9,726 bases of DNA from positions 1,400-11,125 of the forward strand of contig WVZU01000060.1 of the NCBI GenBank assembly GCA_011772275.1, read 5' to 3'. A model generated the notes under the pieces. The model did not search any database and was not told the origin of the DNA. It worked only from the letters and a program-made list of their open reading frames with translations. Shown here in pieces: positions 1-5,504 of the stretch (the stretch's first letter is position 1; each line of letters begins with the position of its first letter). Source of the DNA: Planctomycetales bacterium (GTDB taxonomy: Bacteria > Planctomycetota > Planctomycetia > Pirellulales > UBA7805). The translations under genes and the position numbers were made by a program.

Positions 1-1209
1 AAAACGGGTGGTAAAAGTCGACAGGATCAGGCCGACGACCATCAAGTTCAGGAAACTCACGACGTTGACCCAGCCGACAAACGGCGTCCCATACCGCACG
101 TTTTGCACATTGATGAAATACAATCCGACCAGACCGAAAAAAATCAAAAATTGAGCCCACTGGAGGGGATCGCGGCGGAACGTGCGGAAGTCCTTGACCA
201 ACAGCAGCCGAATTTTCGCCGGTACAAAGACCAGCAGGCGGGTCAGGATGCGGTCGATCCAGGCCACACCCGTCCGGCGTACCTGGGTCCGCTCGGTTTG
301 CAACCGGCTGTAGCCCGGCTGGTAGATGCGAGACGCCAGCCAGACGGCTACTTGGTGGATGAAAAGCGCGTTGGCCAGCATGAGGGCCAGGAAAAGGACG
401 GCTTGTGCCCAGGGCTGATAATCCACCGACCGGCCCTCGCCCCGGGCGGCCTCCAGCAACCCGCTGCTCAGCCACCAGCTGGGAAACAGGCGATTCTCCG
501 TGGCGCTCAGCCGCAACATCGTCTCTTCGAACCATTCGATCGTCAGCGGGTCGTTGGGATGTCCCAGCGTGACGTACCAGGCGATCCACCCCACTGCCCC
601 CAAGGCCCCCAAGGCGCTCAGCACGGTTAAAGCGCGACGCAACCGGGTCAGGAAATAAACAATCGACATGCACAGCACGGCGCCGACGCCGGCCGGCACT
701 GCGACAAACGCCAGCATGAAGGGCAGGATCATGGCGTAGTAATACCAGGGTGCGTTGACCACAATGCCGTAGGAAATCAGCATGGGGGTGCCCAGCAGTA
801 AAAAGCCCCAGCTGCTAAAGGCACAAGCCTCATGAAACTTGTAGGTAAAAATCCGCTCAAACCGCGTCGGCGTCGTCATTAAAAATGCGACCTCTCGCGA
901 TCGATACATGCCACTGTACAGAATCAGCCCGCCGGAGAAGACCAGCATCAACATCAGCGAGGCGTAAAACAGGTTAAAGACCTTTTCGACCGTCTCGCGG
1001 CTGAGCGCCCCCGCCTCCTGATGCAGAAACGTAAAGCCCTCGTAAGTCACCAGAAACAATCCCAACCAAAACAGACCGCTCATCACCGCCGCCAGTACGA
1101 TCCGCAGCCGTGCCGTGCGTAACAGTTCTTCCAGCGACGAAAGGATGATCTGGTGGCGGAGCCGCCAGAACAGACGAGCTTCGGCGGGGGGGGGAAGGAG
1201 GTGGGGCAT
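1..1209 (-). CDS. ABC-2-like exporter permease, C-terminal part beyond window
   Basis: The reading frame is open on the minus strand from an ATG at 1207-1209 to the left edge, giving 403 residues with no stop. The protein is strongly hydrophobic. I see roughly eight or more likely membrane segments, near residues 35-55, 72-95, several between 125 and 215, 255-285, 355-372 and 382-402. A PSWWLSSGLLEAARG stretch near residue 240 resembles the short motif seen in large ABC-2 type permeases. It lies directly downstream of an ABC ATPase gene on the same strand (78-bp gap), so it is most likely the membrane half of that exporter. It may belong to the 'putative ABC exporter' family found in planctomycetes and Firmicutes. 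That family name is from memory, and the substrate is unknown. No clear Shine-Dalgarno precedes the ATG. The frame upstream stays open back to the ATPase stop codon, so the start is not certain. Confidence 0.82.
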   Translation of the reverse strand, partial: MPHLLPPPAEARLFWRLRHQIILSSLEELLRTARLRIVLAAVMSGLFWLGLFLVTYEGFTFLHQEAGALSRETVEKVFNLFYASLMLMLVFSGGLILYSGMYRSREVAFLMTTPTRFERIFTYKFHEACAFSSWGFLLLGTPMLISYGIVVNAPWYYYAMILPFMLAFVAVPAGVGAVLCMSIVYFLTRLRRALTVLSALGALGAVGWIAWYVTLGHPNDPLTIEWFEETMLRLSATENRLFPSWWLSSGLLEAARGEGRSVDYQPWAQAVLFLALMLANALFIHQVAVWLASRIYQPGYSRLQTERTQVRRTGVAWIDRILTRLLVFVPAKIRLLLVKDFRTFRRDPLQWAQFLIFFGLVGLYFINVQNVRYGTPFVGWVNVVSFLNLMVVGLILSTFTTRF

Positions 1210-1287
1210 GCGAGGTTCGAAATTCAGGAGAGGGAATTTGGCGTGCGGGATCGGGGGTGTTGCCTTTTGCCTGCTATCTTCTGCATT

Positions 1288-2070
1288 CTATTTCCGCTCG
1301 ACGGCTTCTGTTTTTCCTCGGCCAACTCCCAGCTCGTCCGCCTCGCCATTTTCGGCGGTCAGTTCCAGGAACATCTGTTCCAGGCTAAAGTCGTGGCGAG
1401 CCATTTCTTCTTTGAGTTGGTGGAGGGTGCCGACAAACAGGAGCCGACCGTGATCGATAATCCCGATGCGATCGCCGATCTCTTCGGCCACAGCCAGGGT
1501 GTGGGTGGACATGAAAACGGTGACCCCCTCGGCCGCCTTGCGGCGGAGGAGATCCTTGACGAGTCGGATACTTTTGGGGTCCAGGCCGACCATCGGTTCG
1601 TCGACGACCAGCACTTCCGGGTAGTGCAGCATGGCGGCGGCGAACACAAGTCGCTGCTTCATGCCGTGGGAATAGCTCTCTGTCAAATCGTCGACGAATC
1701 TTGCCAGTTCAAAACATTCGACTTGCCGGTCGACTTCCCGGTCCGCTTCTGCCGAGGACATGCCGTACATATCGGCGATGAACCGCAGGAATTCGCGCCC
1801 CGTCAGCTTGTCGTACAGATACGGTTCGTCCGGGACGTAGCTGATTCGCTGTTTCGCCTGACGGGGTTCTTGGACCACGTCATACCCGCAGACGCGGACA
1901 CATCCCTGGGTGGGGCGCAACAAGCCGACCGCCATTTTGATGCTGGTCGTCTTGCCAGCGCCGTTGGGGCCCAGATAAGCAAACAGCTCACCGCGGGGAA
2001 CGGTCAGGTTCAATCCGTTCACGGCGACCCGGTCGCCGTAGGTTCGGGTGATGTTTTCAAATTCGATCAT
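1288..2070 (-). CDS. ABC transporter ATP-binding protein, EcsA/ABC-2 type
   Basis: This 260-residue protein is the ATPase that powers the neighbouring permease at the cytoplasmic face of the inner membrane. All core elements are visible: Walker A GPNGAGKTT at residues 34-42, signature YSHGMKQR at 133-140 in place of LSGGQ, Walker B VLVVDEP at 153-159 with catalytic Glu158, D-loop GLDP at 162-165, and switch His190 in STHT. The Q-loop position reads YVPDEPYLYDKLT (from residue 78), with Asp where most families have Gln. As I recall, such substitutions and the YSHGM signature occur in EcsA-type ATPases of ABC-2 exporters. The C-terminal tail after about residue 230 is family-variable. Its ATG overlaps the TGA of the upstream gene (ATGA, 2067-2070), which suggests translational coupling. 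No separate ribosome binding site is evident. The substrate cannot be read from the sequence. Confidence 0.95.
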   Translation of the reverse strand: MIEFENITRTYGDRVAVNGLNLTVPRGELFAYLGPNGAGKTTSIKMAVGLLRPTQGCVRVCGYDVVQEPRQAKQRISYVPDEPYLYDKLTGREFLRFIADMYGMSSAEADREVDRQVECFELARFVDDLTESYSHGMKQRLVFAAAMLHYPEVLVVDEPMVGLDPKSIRLVKDLLRRKAAEGVTVFMSTHTLAVAEEIGDRIGIIDHGRLLFVGTLHQLKEEMARHDFSLEQMFLELTAENGEADELGVGRGKTEAVERK

Positions 2071-3011
2071 GTGGGGTCCCGGGGTGGTTCGTCTGCCCAG
2101 TCTTCCTCCAGCGTTTCGATCAGCGCTCGGGCCTCTTCCGGAGTGCCGCGGACAAAGGTCAGCTGCGAGCCCAGGACCATCACCTCTTGTTGCAGGACCA
2201 TGCCGTCATCTGGCCGGACCCACATCCGTCCCAGATACTCGTCCGCTGTCTGCGAGCCGGCGCCGGGGTCCTTGCGGTAGACCACCAAAAAAGTCTCAAC
2301 CGCTCGCCTGTTCCAGATAATCCCATCAAACCGTTCGACTTTGGCGACGATCGGAGCCTGCGGGCCGGTGGGCGCACGCAGGGGATTGACCTGCAAGGTT
2401 GTCCATTGCTGATGCAGACGCAAGGGGGGCATGAAACCGCGTGGCGAAACTTCGTCCGATACCAGGGCGTTGCGACGAATGGAAATGGACCTGGAAAAAA
2501 TCACGTCGTCTCCCGCTTGAAATCGCAAATGCAGTTGGTGATCTTCGAATTCTCCGTCCACCCGCATCCAAGGTTTGGCTTCGTCAAAATCATTGAAACG
2601 GGCCGAAGACCTGATGGCTTGCAAACGACCACGCAAGTCCAGCAAGGTTCGATTGTCAAATCGCAATCGCCTGGTCGTGCCCGTCGCCGCCCACTCAGCA
2701 AGTTTCTGCATTAACCAGGAGGAAGAATCGTCCTTGTCCAACGGAAGTTGCTCGAACTGGACCCGCGTGCAAATCTCCATCCCCTCATCAGCCAAATCGT
2801 TGACCTTTGTCGCCGCCCAACCAATCTGGTGCTGATTCCACTTCATGTGCCAAACCACCGGATCGGACTGGCGAATTTGCTTGGCCGAAACCAGATGATG
2901 ATTCGGCGGGTCGCCACGTCGCAGACCGGGCACCACCTTGGCGATCACCAGCCAACTGGTTGTGGAAAGCCAGAAAATGAAGACGGCGATTGGATAGAGC
3001 CGATTGGTCAT
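2067..3011 (-). CDS. membrane-anchored protein of unknown function, first gene of ABC cluster
   Basis: I do not recognise the family with confidence. With the ATG at 3009-3011 the product has 314 residues. A short N-terminal tail is followed by one hydrophobic segment (about residues 6-25, IAVFIFWLSTTSWLVIAKVV), then a soluble domain rich in Trp, Arg and Asp that would face the periplasm. An upstream in-frame ATG at 3083 would add 24 residues (starting MQRMMGVGAFPPP), but these look noncoding and would bury the anchor, so I prefer 3011. A weak GAAGGA lies upstream of it. The stop overlaps the ATPase start by 4 bp, so it is probably co-expressed and may act as an accessory factor of the exporter. 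The alternating pattern around residues 50-85 faintly recalls LolA/DUF3108-like beta-rich domains. That is a weak impression only. Confidence 0.75.
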   Translation of the reverse strand: MTNRLYPIAVFIFWLSTTSWLVIAKVVPGLRRGDPPNHHLVSAKQIRQSDPVVWHMKWNQHQIGWAATKVNDLADEGMEICTRVQFEQLPLDKDDSSSWLMQKLAEWAATGTTRRLRFDNRTLLDLRGRLQAIRSSARFNDFDEAKPWMRVDGEFEDHQLHLRFQAGDDVIFSRSISIRRNALVSDEVSPRGFMPPLRLHQQWTTLQVNPLRAPTGPQAPIVAKVERFDGIIWNRRAVETFLVVYRKDPGAGSQTADEYLGRMWVRPDDGMVLQQEVMVLGSQLTFVRGTPEEARALIETLEEDWADEPPRDPT

Positions 3012-3198
3012 GATCCCAGTGCATCCTTCACGACAATCCGCAACAGGAGGCGGAAACGCCCCTACCCCCATCATTCGCTGCAAGTCGCTACGCGGCCAGG
3101 GGGCATTTCACTTTCGCTCCTGACGGCCGGAAAACAGCTCCTGCAGTTTGGCAACCCCCTCGCAAAAGCAGCCTGTAGGTCAAAAATGAAGAAACGTA

Positions 3199-3323
3199 AC
3201 ACTTTAGCTGACTGGCGGCACGGCCTGATGGAGCCGAATTCGTGAAAATTCGGATCGTCTCGGCGGTAATCAAGGCAAGCGACTGAAGTCTCACGACCTC
3301 AGCTAACATCCGGCTAAAGTGTT
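3199..3323. repeat. 125-bp segment bounded by inverted repeats (MITE-like)
   Basis: The ends carry a perfect 11-bp inverted repeat: AACACTTTAGC at 3199-3209 and its complement GCTAAAGTGTT at 3313-3323. Similarity continues inward imperfectly, with 14 of 17 positions matching. A second inverted repeat sits near the centre at 3232-3257. It encodes no protein. The shape fits a small nonautonomous mobile element or a structured intergenic repeat. No clear target-site duplication is visible at the flanks, so mobility is unproven. Confidence 0.5.
3232..3257. repeat. central hairpin of the inverted-repeat segment
   Basis: CCGAATT at 3235-3241 pairs perfectly with AATTCGG at 3248-3254 across a 6-nt loop. 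Two more outer pairs follow after one mismatch (GAG against ATC). It lies almost at the midpoint of the 125-bp segment, so that segment has nested dyad symmetry. No T-run follows on either strand, so it is not an obvious intrinsic terminator. Confidence 0.5.
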
Positions 3324-3392
3324 GGGAAGAAACAACGAATGAAATGCACAACACAGCGATAATTTACCAAAACACATTGACGCGGTCGGGCA

Positions 3393-3444
3393 ATGGGAAG
3401 ACTTCCAATCTTGAGCGACACGGCTCGAGCCACCGGTGACAGGA
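3393..3444. repeat. diverged 52-bp direct repeat, copy 1
   Basis: This copy aligns without gaps to 3540-3591. Both begin with ATGGGAA and end with GACAGGA. The last 30 bases match at 24 positions and share the core CGAGCCACCG, while the middle is more diverged. It is preceded by GGTCGGGCA (3384-3392), the exact reverse complement of the 9-mer before copy 2. Confidence 0.5.
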
Positions 3445-3539
3445 TGACACGAGTTGGCAGGACCAGCGACGGCCAGTCTCCACCCGCCCTGGCCGCTCGC
3501 CCCGACCGAACATCCTCCATGATCTGACAGTGCCCGACC

Positions 3540-3591
3540 ATGGGAAATCGAAGGATCGTCAGCGGAACGGGGCGAGCCACCGCGGACAGGA
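3540..3591. repeat. diverged 52-bp direct repeat, copy 2
   Basis: This is the partner of 3393-3444, with the same length and the same boundary sequences. It is preceded by TGCCCGACC (3531-3539), the inverted form of the 9-mer before copy 1. The two copies are therefore direct repeats while their left-flanking 9-mers are inverted. Confidence 0.5.
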
Positions 3592-3616
3592 GGCCAGCCG
3601 GATCACAGCCACCGCG

Positions 3617-3640
3617 GCGGCCAGGCAAAGACTTGGCCGT
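3617..3640 (+). repeat. CAAAGA-loop hairpin, copy A
   Basis: GGCCAGG at 3619-3625 pairs with CTTGGCC at 3632-3638 (one G-U) around the loop CAAAGA (3626-3631). The stem extends by a C-G and a G-U pair at its base. About 15-20 nt downstream is an A-tract (3657-3664 region). Together with copies B and C it defines a small repeat family with a conserved loop. Confidence 0.55.
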
Positions 3641-3820
3641 GGCACCGCAGATGCCTAAAAAAAATGCGGGCTCGTCCCGGCTCGCCGCGACCGCTGACCA
3701 TAACCCGACGTCCGCTACCAATGTAGCAAAATGGATATGAAATTGCCAGTAATTGCTCGGCGCTCCGAGGGGAATCCCACCGCCGATTCGTGGCCACTGA
3801 AGGAAAAAGTTCTCACCCGG

Positions 3821-3841
3821 ATTTCTCATTTCTCATTTCTC
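3821..3841. repeat. tandem heptamer ATTTCTC x3
   Basis: Three perfect consecutive copies of ATTTCTC fill these 21 bases and run directly into an A-tract (3842-3847). It lies about 14 bp from hairpin copy B. It is probably a slippage-prone microsatellite, and no function is visible. Confidence 0.8.
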
Positions 3842-3854
3842 AAAAAACTTCGAC

Positions 3855-3873
3855 GGCAAGTCTTTGCCTGGCC
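3855..3873 (-). repeat. CAAAGA-loop hairpin, copy B (inverted)
   Basis: On the minus strand GGCCAGG pairs with CTTGCC around the loop CAAAGA, with one bulged C. Seven nt further along the minus strand is a run of six T, so this copy resembles a weak intrinsic terminator in that direction. No gene ends just before it, so a terminator role is only a possibility. Confidence 0.5.
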
Positions 3874-3960
3874 AGGAAATGACGACGAGCAAAGACGACG
3901 CGATTTGAATGCAAGTGGATGGATGAGACGTTGAACCTTCTAATTGCGACGTTTGACGCG

Positions 3961-3978
3961 GCCGGGCAAAGACCTGGC
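3961..3978 (+). repeat. CAAAGA-loop hairpin, copy C
   Basis: GCCGGG at 3961-3966 pairs with CCTGGC at 3973-3978 (one G-U) around CAAAGA at 3967-3972. A 9-nt A-tract follows at 4002-4010, at a similar distance as in copy A. The bases between hairpin and A-tract are also alignable between A and C (shared GATG followed by a C/G-rich step). Confidence 0.55.
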
Positions 3979-4268
3979 GGTCGCTCAGCCGATGGCTTCT
4001 GAAAAAAAAAGGCACGAGAGGCAATGCCGTCAAAGCGCCCGCTGCCGCCAGGCACACGGCTTTTCCCGCAGTATTCCGGACCTGGGGCTGGCCTGCCGGG
4101 CTTTCGCCTGTCATCGCTGGGGCTTTGGCGAGCGGACCGGTCATCCCAGGAACGGTATGGGGGCGGGAAGCCGGGGGTGTCTTGGGTGGCCGAGTGGTTT
4201 TTTGCGGCCCGAGGCGGGGGCCAACTCCCAGGGAGCTTGCCCAGATTCACGCCGCCGGCGAGTCGAGG

Positions 4269-4298
4269 TTGCATTAATCATCAATTCGTTTCAATATA
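4269..4298 (+). promoter_or_regulatory. possible promoter for the cyclophilin gene
   Basis: TTGCAT at 4269-4274 and AATATA at 4293-4298 are separated by 18 bp, within an AT-rich island in otherwise GC-rich DNA. It would give a leader of about 125 nt before the ATG at 4430. Alternative -10 readings such as TATATG exist, and planctomycete promoters are poorly conserved, so this is tentative. Confidence 0.3.
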
Positions 4299-4429
4299 TG
4301 TATCCAATAGATGCATTCGACGCAGCCGCTCGGCGTCCCAGTGACCGGCGGGATCTGTCTGCATGGGTGAGGGTGGCGTAAAAAAATCGCGCCCGGTGCG
4401 AGTGATCGGTGTGCAGGGAGGCAACCTTT

Positions 4430-5119
4430 ATGAATTTTGGATCCGTACTACCCCGGCTTTGCTTGGGGGGAATCTGTCTGCTGCTGGCCGGTTGCGGGAG
4501 TGGCGACGGGAACGATCGGGCGGTGACAGCCAATATCGCGGCGGAATCAAATTCCGGCAGCCAGATCGGCGGTGGGGCGACAAGCCGCGAGGCGCCTGGG
4601 CTGGATCCTCTGCATCCCCAGGTCAAGATCAGCACATCGCTGGGCGAGATCGTCGTCCAGCTGGATGCCGAACAGGCCCCGATTACGGTCAAAAATTTTC
4701 TGTTTCACGCCTCCAACGGGCATTACGAAGGGACGGTTTTTCATCAGGTGATCAAGGACTATGTCGCCCTGGGGGGCGGCTACGACGGGAAGATGGTGGA
4801 AAAACCGACGCACTTCGCGATTCGCAATGAGGCGTACAACCAGCTGAGAAACAAACGGGGCACGATCGCGATGGCTCGACAGCCCGACATCATCGATAGT
4901 TCCACTTGTCAGTTCTTTTTTAACCTGGCGGACAACGTCGAACTGGATCACACCAGCCGCCAGAGCGCGAAAGAGTTCGGTTACTGCGTCTTTGGCCAGG
5001 TGGTGGAGGGCCTGGAGGTCTTGGACCGGATCTCGCAGGCCCCGGTCGCGGATCGGGGGGATTGGACCGCTGTGCCCGTCCAGCCGGTGGTCATTCATTC
5101 GATCGTGCCGATCCGGTAA
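4430..5119 (+). CDS. lipoprotein cyclophilin-type peptidyl-prolyl isomerase
   Basis: The product has 229 residues. Starting at the ATG at 4430 gives a well placed AGGGAGG ribosome binding site 9 nt upstream and a clean lipoprotein signal: a hydrophobic stretch ending LLLAGC, with the lipidated Cys at residue 22. An upstream GTG at 4409 would only add residues before the signal. After a low-complexity linker rich in Ser, Gly and Ala, a cyclophilin domain runs from about residue 65 to the end. It carries the canonical RGTIAMAR and QFFFNLADN motifs and the FGQVVEGLEVLDRI segment. It would catalyse proline isomerisation during folding of exported proteins at an envelope membrane. The usual catalytic motif FHRVI reads FHQVI, so the key Arg is Gln, and the following FMxQGG reads YVALGGG. 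Activity may therefore be low or altered. It appears to be transcribed alone. Confidence 0.92.
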   Translation: MNFGSVLPRLCLGGICLLLAGCGSGDGNDRAVTANIAAESNSGSQIGGGATSREAPGLDPLHPQVKISTSLGEIVVQLDAEQAPITVKNFLFHASNGHYEGTVFHQVIKDYVALGGGYDGKMVEKPTHFAIRNEAYNQLRNKRGTIAMARQPDIIDSSTCQFFFNLADNVELDHTSRQSAKEFGYCVFGQVVEGLEVLDRISQAPVADRGDWTAVPVQPVVIHSIVPIR

Positions 5120-5161
5120 ATTGGCCTTAAGTCGTTATACCCCTTGTACTAAGCAGGAATG

Positions 5162-5174
5162 GCCGGGCGCCGGC
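5162..5174 (+). other. GC-rich hairpin after the cyclophilin gene
   Basis: GCCGG and CCGGC form a 5-bp stem with a 3-nt loop, 43 bp after the stop codon. The following bases are A-rich rather than T-rich, so it is not a standard intrinsic terminator. It may weakly stabilise the transcript end or be incidental. Confidence 0.25.
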
Positions 5175-5189
5175 AGCCGAAAAAATCTC

Positions 5190-5217
5190 TTGCGATTTTC
5201 TGCCGAGATGCTTTAAT
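5190..5217 (+). promoter_or_regulatory. possible promoter for the zinc-ribbon gene
   Basis: TTGCGA at 5190-5195 and TTTAAT at 5212-5217 are 16 bp apart and would start transcription near 5224, about 45 nt before the ATG. The match to a sigma-70 consensus is fair. Confidence 0.35.
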
Positions 5218-5270
5218 AGAAAACTTGCAAGTCACATCTTCAGGCTTGCCCGCGAAAGGAGGAGGCGGAC

Positions 5271-5504
5271 ATGTCTAGCCCCACGTATTTCATGCAGGAA
5301 TGCCCGACTTGTCATCGTAATTTACGCATTCGCGTCCAGTATCTTGGCCGGCAAGTCGTGTGTCAGCACTGCAAGGGTGAGTTTGAAGCGTGCGATCCCG
5401 CCAGCGGCGTCTATCCGCCGGAGGGGTCGAGCATCCATCTTTTGAACCGGGCCGACGAGTTGTTGGATTCGGTCGATGCCCTGCGCAATCGCCCGCTTTC
5501 CTAA
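5271..5504 (+). CDS. small zinc-ribbon protein (77 residues)
   Basis: Two Cys pairs, CPTC at residues 11-14 and CQHC at 31-34, are separated by 16 residues and should form one zinc ribbon. The segment between them (NLRIRVQYLGRQVVCQHC) is typical of short planctomycete zinc-ribbon proteins and of similar ribbons at the N-termini of larger proteins. The rest of the protein (about 35-77) is probably a short helix-containing tail. A strong ribosome binding site (AAAGGAGGAGG, 5255-5265) sits just before the ATG, the best in the window, which suggests good expression. The function is unknown; binding of nucleic acid or a protein partner would be usual for such ribbons. It ends tail to tail with aroA, overlapping it by 4 bp. 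Confidence 0.85.
   Translation: MSSPTYFMQECPTCHRNLRIRVQYLGRQVVCQHCKGEFEACDPASGVYPPEGSSIHLLNRADELLDSVDALRNRPLS

Larger units (their letters stand above)
3012..4429. other. 1.4-kb noncoding, repeat-rich intergenic region
   Basis: This stretch separates the minus-strand ABC cluster from the plus-strand cyclophilin gene, so the two units diverge from it. Several open frames of 60-170 codons exist on both strands, but their translations are low-complexity, Arg/Pro/Ser-rich and overlap each other, and none has a ribosome binding site or a recognisable domain. The region instead contains an inverted-repeat-bounded segment, a diverged 52-bp direct repeat, three copies of a CAAAGA-loop hairpin, a heptamer tandem repeat, and an AT-rich patch near 4269-4310 that may hold a promoter. 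Remnants of coding sequence cannot be excluded, but I see no conserved protein. Confidence 0.7.

Noticed and set aside
1195..1210. AAGGAGGT followed by ATG on the plus strand, resembling a strong ribosome binding site and start
   Set aside because: It lies inside the start of the minus-strand permease gene, and the resulting plus frame yields no credible protein.
1153..2280. Long plus-strand open frame opposite the ABC ATPase
   Set aside because: It is the antisense shadow of a clearly recognisable ATPase gene, caused by GC-rich codon usage.
3088..3354. 88-codon minus-strand frame across the inverted-repeat segment
   Set aside because: It covers most of the inverted-repeat element and has no ribosome binding site. 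The composition is not convincing for a protein.
3314..3829. 171-codon minus-strand open frame in the intergenic region
   Set aside because: The translation runs through the direct repeats and hairpin copy A, lacks any recognisable domain, has no ribosome binding site, and overlaps other equally long frames. It is more likely a by-product of GC-rich repeat DNA.
3840..4274. 144-codon minus-strand frame and overlapping plus-strand frame at 3944-4381
   Set aside because: Both are Arg/Pro/Gly-rich, mutually overlapping and without domain features or start signals.
4183..4275. Possible tRNA-Ser/Leu-like sequence (GGTGGCCGAGTGG resembles a D-arm)
   Set aside because: No matching acceptor stem, anticodon stem or GGTTCGAATCC-like T-arm follows, so a functional tRNA is not supported.
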